Assembly (NCBI GenBank): GCA_030762895.1
Contig: CM061070.1
Span: 75,441,804 to 75,505,803, forward strand
Source: Sophora flavescens
Taxonomy: Eukaryota; Streptophyta; Magnoliopsida; Fabales; Fabaceae
Length of the DNA: 64,000 nt
Direction of reading: 5' to 3'
Within the stretch, counting starts at the first letter, position 1; each line of letters starts with the position of its first letter. Position numbers and translations under genes: made by a program. Of this stretch, positions 35,858 through 48,600 are shown piece after piece. The notes under the pieces were generated by a model. The model was not told where the DNA came from, did no database searches, and saw nothing but the letters and a program-made list of their open reading frames with translations.

Positions 35858-36251
35858 GGGTCCGTTTGATTTAGATTTTGATAGAATTGGTTTTGAAGAA
35901 TTGATTCTGAAGGAATTGATTTTGAAAAAATTGATTTGTGTTTGGTAATGATGTTTCAAAAGTGAGTTTAAAAGAATGATTTGTGTTTGGATGATAAAAG
36001 TAAAATCACTTTTGATGTATAAATATAAAGAATTTTATGGGTCTCACACCCAAAATCAATTCTACTCAATGGAAAAGATAGAAATTCTTGCTTCCATCAG
36101 AATCAATTCTACCCACCCAGAAATCAATTATTTTCAACATAATTTTGTAACCAAACATAAGAATAATACTCAAACTTGATTTTGAACGGTACAAACGGAA
36201 TTTTGAACCCCAAACTATAATTTGCAACTGAACTGCAAACCAAACGTACAC
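35858..36251. mobile_element. PIF/Harbinger-like (Tourist) MITE, 394 bp
   Basis: Ends GGGTCCGTTTGATTT and, inverted, GTGTACGTTTGGTTT. TTA flanks both sides (35855-35857, 36252-36254), the 3-bp target duplication of PIF/Harbinger elements. The interior is rich in AATTGATTTTG and its complement. Confidence 0.75.
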
Positions 36252-36316
36252 TTAACTATTTAAGTTGGTTAAGATAGATTTGATATCACATGACAGTTTG
36301 TTAAGATAATTTTGAT

Positions 36317-36667
36317 TAGGGGTGTTCATCAACCGACCCAAACCGATTCAAACTGCAAAAACCGAACCGAAAAATCGAAAACCAAAAAAACCGAAAACCG
36401 AAAAAATCGAAAACCGAAAAACCACAATTTTTTATTGGATTGGATCCGATTTTGGATCCTATAGTGAAATCCAATCCAATCCAAACCGACCTATTATATA
36501 CATATACTATTATTTTTGAAATTATAGTATTACTCATACTTAAACATTATTCTTCATACTTTTATGTTCCTCATTCTCTTTAATATTTTTGTTGGAATGA
36601 CATATATAAGACTGTTTAGAATAAATATCAATGTTTTGATGTTATATTTTACTAAAAGTTTTGATGC

Positions 36668-36720
<53 letters not shown>

Positions 36721-37150
36721 GATTGAGTAATCATGAAAAATAGGAAACAATTAAGTAAATTTGAAAAATAATTAGCTACAATTTATTAGTAGTCGATTCA
36801 AGGAAAAAAATAAGATAAGTGGGAGTAGATATAGAGAATTAATATAAAAGAACGTGTTAAAAAATATCAATAATTTTTTTCTTCTCAAACTCCCAAATTA
36901 AAACGAAGATTATATTTTATCCACTATTAAATAAATAGAAATGACACTTGACATTAGAAGAAAAAAAATAAAGTATGACAAAAATCAAATTATCCAATCC
37001 AATCCAAACCGCATTTGATTGGATTGGATCGGATCGGATTTTTTTAATGAAGCAAACCGATCCAATCCAAACCATACCATATTTTCATCATTGAATCAAA
37101 TATTTTTTAGCTCAAAATCGATCCGATCCCATCCAATCCACGAAAACCCG
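36317..37150. mobile_element. hAT-like repeat, right end lost
   Basis: Starts TAGGGGTGTTCATCAACCGA, like other plant hAT MITEs, followed by AAAACCGAAAACCG and GGATTGGATC arrays. A second array of ATCCAATCC words occurs at 36990-37140, as expected for the opposite arm, but the inverse of the start is missing. An AT microsatellite (36671-36718) lies inside. Confidence 0.5.
36671..36718. repeat. (AT)n microsatellite
   Basis: About 24 uninterrupted AT units. Confidence 0.95.
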
Positions 37151-37159
37151 TAATTTTGA

Positions 37160-38771
37160 TGTCAGATGGTGTATAGTTTGGTTAGAAATTTTGAGCCATG
37201 AAAGTCACCAAATCAAATAAATGGTCCCAAGAGAGCAGGTTAAAGGTATAAAAATCAGTCATAGATGAAAGTAAAAAATATATAAGATGGTCAATCCCAA
37301 GGACCATATTTGTCGTTAGTGGAGCTGCGCGCCTCTTTAGGGAAATGGTGTTAATAGCATTGGTTAAACAATTAAAAATAAAATATTTATCTTAAAAAAT
37401 GATATATTTAATATTTTAAAAATTTAGAAGCTATATTTTTTAATGTGATTTTTCTATTTTCAAAATTATTAATCAATATCCTTAGGATACTGGTTAACAA
37501 AATCATTTCTTTTATAATACTCCACATAAGAACAAAAGACAATCCACATGCACCTGCCGCATTTCGTTGTGTTCTGGATCCTGACTCACATGTGAGTGTG
37601 CATTAGATTGATTCTCTACCGTTTGGATTGTTTTTATTAAATGGTGGGTGATGTTAATGAATGTTCTAAATATCATTTTTTAAGAAGTCATAAGAATCTA
37701 AGTTTTTATAAAAAAATTAAGTATTCGTATTTAACTGCTTCAAACTTAAATATACAAATTTTTAATATAAAATTTCTTTTCTTGATTTCTTAAATATTAA
37801 GTAATGTCCTGTTTATTTTCATGAGAGGATACTGATTGGGATAGAATAAATAAATTTATTAAAAAATTAAAAAAATCAACTTCTCAATAGATTAATTATA
37901 CAACTTATTTATAAAAATTTATATTTTTAACTCTTTAATTAATATTGTAAGCCATTGATTAGAATTCTTCATATATAAATTAATCAGTGCACGCCAACAT
38001 TACATTGATCAGAGTGAAAATAGACTCCGATCATTTAATAAAGGTTTCGGGTTTGAGTATTATGGATGAAAAAAAAATATGATTAAATGAAGATCCAACA
38101 AAAGATGATTAACCAGATTATTTAATAGAAATTAGTCATGTGAAACTAGTAAATATTTCGCACCCATTACTTGATAAAAAAATTAATCGGTGCATGGAAA
38201 AGCGAGATCTTTAACTGCTACTACTTTATGAATTGTTAATTATAAAGTTATGGATACAAGAGTAGATTCTATTTCATCTTTCGTTATAACGATAGATTTA
38301 ATTGATATATATTGATATTGTAAAAAAAATTTATATTGTTAAACAATCAGAAATTGATATATCATTTTAAATATTTGATTCTTATCCCAACCATCTTAAA
38401 AAAATTATCAATTTCATAATTTTTGATTGATGGTCAGTATAATTTTTTTTTACAATGACGATACATAAAAATTAAACCCTATATTATCTTAATTAATGTC
38501 AAGTTTTTATATGATTATAAGTCATACAGAGAAATTAAAAAAAAAAAACACACATGATTTCGCATATTTTAAAAGGGTTATATATATATATAATATGGTT
38601 GGTCCATTGGAAGACCATAAGTGCATTGTCAGGTCTTGTTCGCTCAAAAAAGAGAAAGATATCAGTGGCTTTCAAGATTTAAACAGAAGGTCGTTGAAAT
38701 CCGTCCAAGGCAAGAGAAAAGTATAGTTGTACATGAAGGAATGATAAATGGACATATTTTTTATGTTCAAT

Positions 38772-38807
<36 letters not shown>

Positions 38808-39180
38808 TATTATTATTTTTTTCTCATCATATATATTTAGTATTTGAAAATTATCTATCATCATATGATATTTATATTTTATGTCTCAAAAATATATTCA
38901 TTTATCATTACTATTTAGGGTAATATTACTTTTACTAATTAGGTTTGCCAAGTTTTGCTTTATGCACTCTTTATTAAAAATTCTCATTTGTCTGGTGTGA
39001 ATGAATGACTCTAATATGGAAGAACAAAACCTTTTTATCTTTGATTCTAATATATGTTCAAATTGCTTTTATAGAAGCAACCAATAAAAAGGAAAAAGAT
39101 TCTTCCTTCGTGGTCCGTCTCCGTGGAAAGGAGGTGAGAGAGAAACTGATATAAACCGTTAAAATGGTTTCAAAAGTTTA
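37160..39180. other. AT-rich intergenic, no gene recognised
   Basis: Two short open frames near 38496-38923 have no domain. A small (AT)n tract lies at 38778-38802. Nothing else is supported. Confidence 0.5.
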
Positions 39181-39315
39181 TTCACAATTTCATATTGTTG
39201 TTGATTATTTTGTATCTGAAAAAAAAATTGTTGTGATTATTTAATAATTTGGTATTTGTGTTTAAGAAAAAATTAATGTAGACCAACAATGATGTGTAAG
39301 CAGTTAGCAAGCTAA

Positions 39316-39467
39316 GGTTCTGTTTGCTTTGTTTCCAGTTTCGTGTTTTCATTTCTTGTATAAATTTCTGAAAACAGAAAACAAAATGAAAACAAGGTGA
39401 CAGTTTTGTAATTATTTCTGAAAACAAAAAATGAAAACAGATAACTGAAAACAAAGCAAACAAGCCC
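39316..39467. mobile_element. PIF/Harbinger-like MITE, 152 bp
   Basis: Ends GGTTCTGTTTGCTTTGTTTC and, inverted, GGGCTTGTTTGCTTTGTTTT. TAA is present on both flanks (39313-39315, 39468-39470). The interior consists of GAAAACA words, so the whole element could fold on itself. Confidence 0.75.
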
Positions 39468-39515
39468 TAAAATATGAGAGTTTTCATTAATTATTTAATA
39501 ATTGATATTACATCT

Positions 39516-39778
39516 TTTTATGAATCGCCGTAATTAGGGCTTTTTAGCTCCCTAGTGACATCTCGAGGTATCTCCACAAGTTTCGGTCCCTTGAACCAAC
39601 CGGCTATGAGACTAGTCCAACCGGCTATGAGACTCGTCCTCGGTTGGTTGTTCGGAACAAGGAATTAACCACTGATTTTCGCAACCTCTCAACTAGAATG
39701 TCTGCCAGCAGGATTCAAACTTGCATCCTCCTCCTTGTATGGTCGAGATACTTACCGCTCAACCAATCGTAGGTTGGT
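39516..39778 (-). mobile_element. tRNA-derived SINE
   Basis: On the minus strand the 5' part has a box A-like TGGTTGAGCGGTAAG and a box B-like GTTTGAATCC about 40 bp later, the internal RNA polymerase III promoter of tRNA-derived SINEs. The body shares CTCATA(G/A)C(C/-)GG, CTTGTGGAG(A/G)TAC and GGAGC(T/C)(A/C)AA with the SINE at 53131-53366, in the same order. Unusually, a ~21-bp block (CCGGCTATGAGACT core) is duplicated in tandem at 39599-39640. Confidence 0.8.
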
Positions 39779-40079
39779 ATTTAAAATTATTTCTAGTATA
39801 TAAAGAATTGTAATTAACTTAAATAATATAGAACCAATTTATCAACTTTTTTTTTATGAATCAATTTATCAACTATTTGATCTTAGGAATCGAATTCTAC
39901 GCATATAGTTTTGTATGAATTCTAGGTTCGTTTTTTATCTTCACTTTTGGAGATGAATCTAGAAAAATATGAAGCAGTCGAATATATAAAATATCTATAT
40001 ATATATATAATAAATACTTTGGAAAATGTTGTTTTTTATAAAAAAAAAAATCATATATATATATATATTCAAAAGTATT

Positions 40080-40082
<3 letters not shown>

Positions 40083-40117
<35 letters not shown>
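40083..40117. repeat. (TA)n microsatellite
   Basis: About 17 TA units. A smaller TA tract at 40055-40068 and poly(A) stretches lie nearby. Confidence 0.92.
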
Positions 40118-40124
<7 letters not shown>

Positions 40125-40129
40125 GAGCA

Positions 40130-41240
40130 TTCATCTCTCTTGTCAAAAAAAAAAAAATCATTCATCTCTGTTCACTCTTGAACGGTGCTCAATTTTTAAT
40201 AAGAAAAAAATGAAAAATGCATCGATACACTTTTATAATGTATTTTTTTATTTTAATAAAAAATGTAGACGTCCGGACGAGGGTAGAAAAGTAAGTATGG
40301 GTTCGGGTGAAGGACCAGAAAAATAAGCTAATTTATGTTACAAGACCGAAATTAAGGCTGAGTATTGTTAAGCTATAAAAAAGCAAATGTGTCCAATTAA
40401 AATTATAATTCCCTTGATGAATCATGAAACACGCAGTAAACCCTACTTAGATAATATACGTGTCTGATTTATTCTGATTTGTCATCTGGTTTTGTTAAGA
40501 TTCTAGTTTCATACAAGTCAATATGCAACACTGCATACACGCGGATGAATGGACGTGGGATGATGTTGAATTAGAGTAATAATACTTCGTCAAATAAGAA
40601 TTAGTTTTAGTAAAAAGAACATAATTGTCATGATTTTTAATTATGTAAATATTTTTTATATAGTCAATCATATATTATTTAATTATTAAAAATATTTAAC
40701 TTTTATAATAATTATTTATAAATCATAAATACAATAATTTTTGATAAATCGACAATATAAAAATTTTATATTAATAATATATCAAAATTAAACTCTAACA
40801 AAAATTAGATTACTTGATCGTGCTGTTCTTGCTTTCATCCTTCAAGATGAATGTTTTAGGTTTGAATCTATCAACGTGTTGAGTCATTTGTAAGTTCATT
40901 GTACTATATATTGAGTCCAAGATTTTACCCTAAATAAATTATAGGAATTTTTTTTTGAGAATAATTAATCACAGGAATTAGCTCATTGTAATGTAGGTCT
41001 GGTGGATAAAAAGAAAATGACTGATTGATTTTTGTGTGATAATTATATGATTTGAGTTTAAATTTAAAAATATTCATTTGAGAGAGGTTGGTTGCATTAA
41101 TATAGTTGAAGTATTCTATGAATTTTACATTTTTACTTACAATATTGTATACTTAATTTATAAAATTGCTACGATTTAATAGGTTTTACTTAACCACTGT
41201 CGTAGAAATGATTATATAAATAATACTTAAAACAATAAAA
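40130..41240. other. AT-rich intergenic, nothing recognised
   Basis: No gene, no clear repeat termini. Confidence 0.5.
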
Positions 41241-41253
41241 ATTCCCATTAACA

Positions 41254-42214
41254 AAAAAAAAAAAAGATAAAAAATTTAGAGCCGCCTCTCTCTCAATTTT
41301 TCCTCTACTCCTCTTTTCCTTCTTCCTCATCCACCGGAAGGGGGTGATTTTGGGGCATTTTTTTACCCTGGAATCACCCATCTACATCGTTTTTCCTCTC
41401 ATTTTATCTAAATAAGTGATTTTTTCACATGGATCTGGTTTTTCTTCCGTGTTTTCGTTATCTGTCTGCGGTGGTGTTTTGTTCGTCGTCTTGTTGCGGA
41501 GTCGTTTGGTTTCCCGTCTTGTTACGGTATTCGTTTGGTTCAAATTGACAGATCAGCTTCGATTAATTACAGATTCAATCAATACTTGGCAGGGCCGGTC
41601 TTGAGATATTGGGTGTCCCGGGCGAACTCAGGAAAATTGTGCCCTCATAATCATTTGAAGATTGTTCTCCTTCTGTTTTTTGCTGCAAAATCTTTAATAA
41701 TCCGATCATAATGAAGGTTTTTTTTTAAAAAAATCGATAAAAATCAAAGCAAGACTATTTAATCTACATTGTGACATAGTAGATCGTAAATAAGATTTTA
41801 ACAATTTCAATTTAGAAAAACTTCTCTCAATTGATGCAACAGTAACAGAGATAGTATGTAAAATTTTTATAAATTATATAAATTTTTAAATTTTTATATA
41901 ACATTTATATATACTATGTAAAATTTTACACTATCTGGTGCCCCAAAAAGTTGGGGCACTGGGTGACCTAGCCCATGCTCAGGGCCACCCCTGAGACTTG
42001 GGCGTCAACGTTACAGATCCGAAGACATGAATATTCAGGTCACTTTGATTTTGTCACATTTGTAGGCATTTTACCATGTTATGCTATTAACCTGGGTGCT
42101 GTGAGTTTGTTCGCAGATTCATCTTTTTCGGTTTTGAGCGATGTTGAATTTGTGCTGTTTTCGATATATTTTACCAATTTGAATGAATGAATTTCTTTTT
42201 TAGTCAAAAAAAAA
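41254..42214 (+). mobile_element. Poly(A) retroposon with 12-bp target duplication
   Basis: The sequence TCCCATTAACAA is exactly repeated at 41242-41253 and 42215-42226. The right copy is directly preceded by an A-run (AGTCAAAAAAAAA), so this is an element inserted by target-primed reverse transcription, oriented +. Without the nested hAT MITE it is about 550 bp. The start has GAGCCGCCTCTCTCTC; no tRNA promoter boxes or long reading frame are clear, so it may be a non-autonomous LINE derivative or a retrocopy of an unknown transcript. Confidence 0.78.
41590..41993. mobile_element. hAT MITE, 404 bp, nested in the retroposon
   Basis: Ends CAGGGCCGGTCTTGAG and, inverted, CAGGGGTGGCCCTGAG. Flanks ATACTTGG (41582-41589) and AGACTTGG (41994-42001) are an 8-bp duplication with one mismatch. 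The interior includes GGGTGTCCCGGGCGAA and its counterpart TTGGGGCACTGGGTGACC. Confidence 0.87.
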
Positions 42215-42333
42215 TCCCATTAACAAGATTTTCTACACTCTAAACTTGTTCAATAAGAAAATATATTTACCGTCTTAGTAACAAAATTTCCTCCACTCAA
42301 CACAGGAGGAACTAATATTTCTCTTAAAATCTT

Positions 42334-42953
42334 GGCTTAATTATACTTTTGATCCCGATGTATCATAATTGTGTAATTCTGGTCTCCCTAATTTCAATTT
42401 CGACAATTGGGTCCCTCAAATATCATGATTGTGGAATTTTAGTCCATCAGGTTTCAATTGCACCAATTGGGTCCTTAAGTATCATGATTCTACAATTTTG
42501 GTCTCCTGGGGTATCATGATTGTGCACTTTTTAATGCAAGTAGCCCATGTGACACACGAGAGACTGATTTAGGACCGATATTCAAAAATGTCCTTTGTAT
42601 AGAGACATTGGATCCCTATACTCACGTGATGTATACACGTGACCATTAAGTATATGAGGTGTCAATAATACCACATAAGAATGTAATATAAACTGTCAAG
42701 CTGACCCGACTAAGTGTCAAATCAGTCCCACGTGTGCCAGTAGGCTACTAGCTTAAAAAATTGCACAATCATTATATCTAGGGACCAAAATTACACAATC
42801 GTGATACTTGGGGACCCAATCAGTGCAATTGGGATTTGGGGGACTAAAATTGCACAATCATAATACATATGGGATCCAATTGTCGCAATTAAAATTAAGG
42901 AGACCAAAATTGCACAATCATGATACCTCGGGGACCAAAAGTGCAATTAAGGC
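42334..42953. mobile_element. Mutator-like MITE, 620 bp, long inverted arms
   Basis: Starts GGCTTAATTATACTTTTGAT; the end inverts to GCCTTAATTGCACTTTTGGT. The 9-bp flank TAAAATCTT is identical at 42325-42333 and 42954-42962, the target length of Mutator-like elements. The arms are long and internally repetitive (CATGATTGTGCAATTTTGGTC units), so the element can form a large hairpin. Confidence 0.9.
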
Positions 42954-43164
42954 TAAAATCTTTCATTGTTGATTGTGTAAAAAATAATAAAATGATCCGG
43001 TGCTTTAGTTGGTGAGAGTTTGAAGACATATTGGAAAATTAGCACATTTTATTCTCGTAAATGCCTAAGTTGTTTGAATTACAAGAAATACGAGAGAAGT
43101 AAAAAAAAGAAAGAAAAGATATATTTTCTTGCAAAGAATTCTTATACCCAATAACATATTTGCA

Positions 43165-44045
43165 TATTACAAAATAAAATGACAACCCGTTTAACCCGTC
43201 ATTTTTGATGGGTTGGGTTAAGGTCTCCAACCCACCAACTCGTTTTGACCCGTCCGGCCTAACCACTAAGAAAACGGGTTGGAGGCAGGGCAGGGCGGGT
43301 TTACTTCTTTTTTTTTTTTTTTTTAAAAAATTTTTAGTTTACCTACCCATAAGATCATCATTAATTAGTTCATCATATTCAATAATTATTTGTGTATATA
43401 TATATATACTTTAATTTACAACTACTCACTCATTAGAATTGTATATATTTGTATGTAGTCCATTTCGTTCACTAATATATTTATATAGGGTTAATTGCAT
43501 TTTTGGTCCCCCAACTTTTTCAATGGTGCGATTTTGGTCCCTCAAAAATTTTAATTGCACTTTGGGTCCCTCAATTTTTTCAATTGTGCGATTTTAGTCC
43601 CTCAAAAATTTAATTGCACATTTAGTCCTATAATTTTTTCGAATTGTGCAAAATTAGTCCTTCCGTCTATGACTAATCAATGTACAATTAAATTTTTGAG
43701 GGACCAAAATCGCACACTTTTAAAAGTTGAGGGACGAAATGTGCAATTAAAATTTTTGAGGGATTAAAATCGCACAATTGAAAAAGTTGAGGGACCAAAA
43801 ATACAATTAAGCCATTTATATATTAGTTAGGCTACTATCGAAAAATAATTATTTATATTTTGTGATATTTTAGATGATGTTTATATGTTAATAACTTTTT
43901 TTATACATATTTTTAAATTTTGTTAATTTTTGGCATGTCAACCCGCCAACCTAACGCTAAATGAGGAGGGTTGGGACGTTTAACCCAATTAATTAAATCA
44001 GGTCAATCCATCCTATCTCATTTTTTGAGGTGTCAATGGTGGACT
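43165..44045. repeat. Degenerate repeat with CCAACCC arms, split by a MITE
   Basis: Left arm 43175-43310 and right arm 43930-44040 both consist of AACCCGCCAACC / GGGTTGG words in opposite sense, with the Mutator-like MITE 43488-43813 between them. Probably an old hAT-type non-autonomous element; no clean ends were found. Confidence 0.35.
43488..43813. mobile_element. Mutator-like MITE, 326 bp, same family as 42334-42953
   Basis: Starts GGGTTAATTGCATTTTTGGT and ends with the inverse (GACCAAAAATACAATTAAGCC). ATTTATATA is perfectly duplicated at 43479-43487 and 43814-43822 (9 bp). The arms consist of TCCCTCAA(C/A)TTTTTCAAT units. The ends match those of the element 540 bp to the left. Confidence 0.92.
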
Positions 44046-44059
44046 AGGGCAATAAATAA

Positions 44060-44640
44060 ATGACAATTTACTTTTATCTTTTTTATACCATAGAAAGCCC
44101 GACAAAGTCATGTAAAAGAAGCTCCCCACAACCCAAGGGAAGGGGCAAAATTTATTTACTTAAAAATAAAACCTTTTAACATTGGTTAAATTAATTTTTA
44201 GATTCCTAAATTATTTGGAATTTTAAAATAGATTTTTATATTTAAAGAATTTGTAATTAAGTTCTTAAATATATAAAAAATTTGTAATTGGATCACTCAT
44301 ACACTTTTGTATTGCGGTCTTGTCATCTATTGGTATATGAACCTTTCTAAAAAAAATTCAAAGAGGTCTATCCGTTTTTAAGAAAAAATTTGAATTGATG
44401 ATTGTATTTTTTAGAATCCTAATAAAATCATAATAAGAAATATAAGATAGATCTAATTACAAATTCTTTATGTATTTAATTACAGATTACAAACTTTTAA
44501 ATTATAACACGTGTTTAAAAATTTTGAAGTAGGCCAAAAACCTATTTATTAATTAAACCTTTTATATTTTATAACCTAATCCAGTAACCATGAAAAGGGG
44601 GAGGAAAATTTAATTTTTATTTTCAATTTCTTTTTTTGGA
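44060..44640. other. Intergenic DNA upstream of CTP synthase
   Basis: AT-rich, no coding structure. It may hold distal promoter sequence of the CTP synthase gene. Confidence 0.4.
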
Positions 44641-45648
44641 TTATGGATTTTGCTTCTTTATAAAGTTGAAAGGTGAAGCTACCTTCCTTGTTCACCAGCC
44701 GCCTGTAACACAACAACAACAAGGAGAGAGAGAAAGACAGAACAGTGAGTGTGTGTGTGTTCCTTTGGTTTTCATTTCATTCTTCATAATAACCATAGGA
44801 CCAAAGCAAAAGGCATCTTCACCAAAGATTTATGCTTTTTTATTTACCCTCTCAATATCTATATATAATTTATTCTTGTAATCCAAATCTTAAACCCTCC
44901 AAGTTTTGTTTACCCCATTGTGAGTTGATTGAGTTTTGAACCATTCTAGAGCCAGCAAGAGCATATTTTTTCTGTCTTTGTTTGGGTTCTATAAAGAGAA
45001 AAACTTTGGGGTCCAACTCAAAATTAACACACAGCAACCAACCCAGTGAGTGAGTGCTATAAAGGGGTTCCCAGAAAAGCAGTGTAGTAAAGGAAGAACC
45101 TTGTAAAGCCCGTCATTGTGAACAAGGTTCCTCATTATTCTCTCCCTTGTGGGGTTGTTGAAAATTCCCACCTTTTTTCTTTTTTGTTATCTTCCCCCAT
45201 TTTTTTGTTTCTCTCTTATTATGATATCTATGTTGTTGTTAATGTCTGTCACTGCCATATAGTCATATATAGCTAACTAGCTATCTATCTGTCTATCTAT
45301 CTTATCCGAATCACACCCCTCTTTCTGTTTCATGCCAAAAAAAAAAACGTCACTTTACATCGTTTTTGTACTTTTGTTGTCATCATTTCTTAGTTTTATC
45401 AGAGCAGCACAAAAGGGTTAGTGGGTCTTAGTAGTATAGTATTGTATAACTACTTAACTGATGCTTCTACTTCCATTATATATGTGTCTGTTTTTTCAGT
45501 CTTATGTTGTGTTATTGTTGTTGTAGTTGTTGTTTTCTCATAGTATTGATATATTGTTCTGGCTTTGTGCATTTTGCCTGGGACAAACAGCTGAGGACCA
45601 AGTTTCAGTGTCCGACGTAGGGAAAGAAAAAACATTAAGTGAGGAGAA
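44641..45648 (+). promoter_or_regulatory. CTP synthase promoter and 5' leader
   Basis: A TATA box (TATAAAG, 44659-44665) lies about 30 bp before a plausible transcript start, followed by a CAACAACAAC / GAGAGAGA-rich leader. A donor (ACA|GTGAGT, GT at 44745) and an acceptor (ACAAACAG, ending 45590) could remove an 846-bp intron, leaving 45591-45648 as the last leader exon before the ATG. Two further TATAAAG words (44990, 45060) are alternative starts. Inference; transcript data would decide. Confidence 0.5.
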
Positions 45649-48600
45649 ATGAAGTATGTGTTGGTGACAGGTGGTGTTGTTAGTGGACTTGGGAAAGGAG
45701 TCACTGCTAGCAGTATTGGGGTCCTCCTTAAGGCCTGTGGTCTTAGAGTTACTTCTATCAAGATTGGTATTTTTCTTCTTCTTTGGATTGAAATCTCACT
45801 TTTTATTTTTTTAGTTTTAATTTTTCCCTCTAACTAATACTGAAGAGAATGCATTTTTATATGTCTAATGTTAAAGAATTTTGTTTGTTAATAAAAACTG
45901 AATAACCAACTTGTTTGTTTCTCTTAATTATGTGAGATTTCATTTGAAATGAACTCTTTTTTCTTGTTGAACAAAAGGGTTTTTTTTTCTTGTATGATAT
46001 GCAAAGGGACTGGTTTGCTCTTTTTGAAATGATGTATTTCTTCTGTGATTTTGGAGGATTCCTGATCCTCATGCATTATTTCCTTTGCCTGCAATGATTT
46101 CTTCTTTTATATTGATAAAATAAATGGAGCAGTTCCAATTTTATCCTGAGTGTTTTTCTTCCATACTATAAGCAATTAAAATCCTGTATTTCTTCCATAC
46201 TATTATGTTATGTAAAATGTAAAATACTACTGTTTATTCTTCTTATTCTTCATTCCCCCCTTTTTTTTAACTCATCTATCATTTGCAGATCCCTATCTGA
46301 ACACTGATGCAGGGACAATGTCTCCTTTTGAACATGGGGAGGTGTTTGTCTTAGATGATGGTGGCGAGGTAAATAAATAAAATTTTCTACCATGGGGATG
46401 CCAATTACTGGTTTCTTTTATGGAATATAATGCAAGATTGATATTGTATTTGTTGCTTTTAGTGACATGCTATTAGCCATCATGTGAATCTCTACATACG
46501 TTGTGTTTCTCTCCGATCTTTCCATTTTGTCATTTTACTCAAAAGTACAGCAAAATATGTCTTTTATTTGTTCTCTGAGGTAATTTGACTGGTTTTAGTT
46601 ATAATAACAGCAGCCAAGTGCAATTTTTTCACTATGAAGTTTTAGTATGTAATTTTTTTATGTTTTTTTTTTGTGTTGAAGGTTGACCTTGATCTTGGAA
46701 ACTATGAACGTTTCTTGGACATCAAATTAACCCGTGACAATAACATCACTACTGGAAAAATATATCAGGTGAAAAAACTGCCTTTAAATGTATTCTTTAT
46801 TTTTTACTAACTGTGCCTGTGGTTTCTTATTATTATTATTATTTTTTTTTTTTGCATATAGTATGTCATTGAGAAGGAGAGAAGAGGAGATTATCTTGGA
46901 AAGACTGTCCAGGTCTGTTTAATCATTCTGATTTCCCCTTTTGAGGCTATCAGTAATAGTAGCTGTTGCCTTGGTTTCATTTTGTCTTTCTTTATTGGTA
47001 GGTTGTTCCGCACATAACAGATGCCATCCAAGATTGGATAGAGCGTGTCGCAAAGATACCAGTTGATGGGAAAGCAGGGCCAGCTGATGTTTGTGTCATT
47101 GAATTGGGTGGAACTATAGGTAAATTAATACTTTTAGAAAAACTTCATGGTTAATACTAATGTAATTTGATTTTCAGTACTATTATAATTCCATTTATCC
47201 ATTCTTGCAAATTGTGAGAGGAAATATTATCGATATATTATCAGTACTTTGAAAATTCTATAACTTCTATATTGCAAAACCTTTATTTAAAATGATGACC
47301 TTTCTTTATACAGGGGATATCGAGTCTATGCCTTTTATTGAAGCACTTGGTCAATTTTCATACCGTGTAGGTAATGCTTGTCATGCTTCAAACCTTATAA
47401 ATTACTAATTCATATAAATCAATTTGGTGTTTTGTGTGCTTCAGTGAATCAGTCTTACTAATCTTGTTATTTCTTTTTATAGGCCCTGGCAACTTCTGTT
47501 TGATTCATGTCAGCCTAGTTCCTGTTCTCAATGTTGTCGGTGAACAGGTATACTGCAAAATATGTCATCAGTGAATTATTTTTATTTGCTTATTATAAAT
47601 GAGAAATAAAATTTAATCAAGTATAAAATTGAAATTTTAAGTTTTTGTAGGTTGTTCTAGACTATGAATGAACCAAATGGAATATTGTTACTTCTTTTCA
47701 AGTGATATAATCAACTTAATAGTGTTTTTGTTTGTTACATACTTATTGGAAGTTTTATTCTGCAGAAAACAAAGCCAACTCAGCACAGTGTTCGTCAACT
47801 TAGAGGATTGGGTTTGACCCCTAATCTTCTTGCTTGTCGCAGTACAAAGGTGTGTCTCTTGTCCTTTTTGCTTTTTCTTATTGTCCTGTTGGTTCCATGT
47901 AATAATGATCAAAGAATCTATATTTTACTTGTCCTTTTGCCAGGAACTTGATGACAACGTTAAGGCTAAACTTGCTCAATTTTGTCATGTGCCGGTAATA
48001 TGACATGAATGTTGACAATTTTTATTTAGCTTATCACGAAAACCCTTCAGATATTCTAAGGAGAAACTTTTGGATCTGCAGTTATCAAACATAGTTACTC
48101 TCTTTGATGTTCCAAATATCTGGCACATCCCTTTGCTATTAAAAGTAAGTAATTCGATCTATAGTATGTTTGAAATTCTTTTCAGTGGTTGTCTTCTACG
48201 ACTGAAGGAACCTTATTGATGCAGTTTAATGTATTTGTTAGTTGTAGTTTTTTTCTGAACTGAATTACATGTTTTTCCATTAAGTTGTTTAACTCATTTA
48301 AGAACCTGAACTTTTCTTTTAAATTTATTTTTTTTGTAACAAATAGGACCAGAAAGCACATGAGGCAATCCTGAAAGCATTAAACCTGCTAAGGTTTGTT
48401 TGACAAACTCATTCTTCTTTTTGGTGTATAACCCCCTCCCTTTCCCCAGGAAAAAAATCCATCTATTATGGCTTGGTGTTCCGAGAATCTGTTGTTAGTT
48501 AGCTACAGCATTTAGCATAAGTGTTTTTTCTTATTTGACTTATGGTCCTATTATTTGCAGTGTTGCTGCCGAGCCTAATTTGAAGGAGTGGACCACTAGG

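Noticed and set aside
45450..45761. 103-codon open frame on the minus strand over CTP synthase exon 1
   Set aside because: Antisense to a certain exon; no domain.
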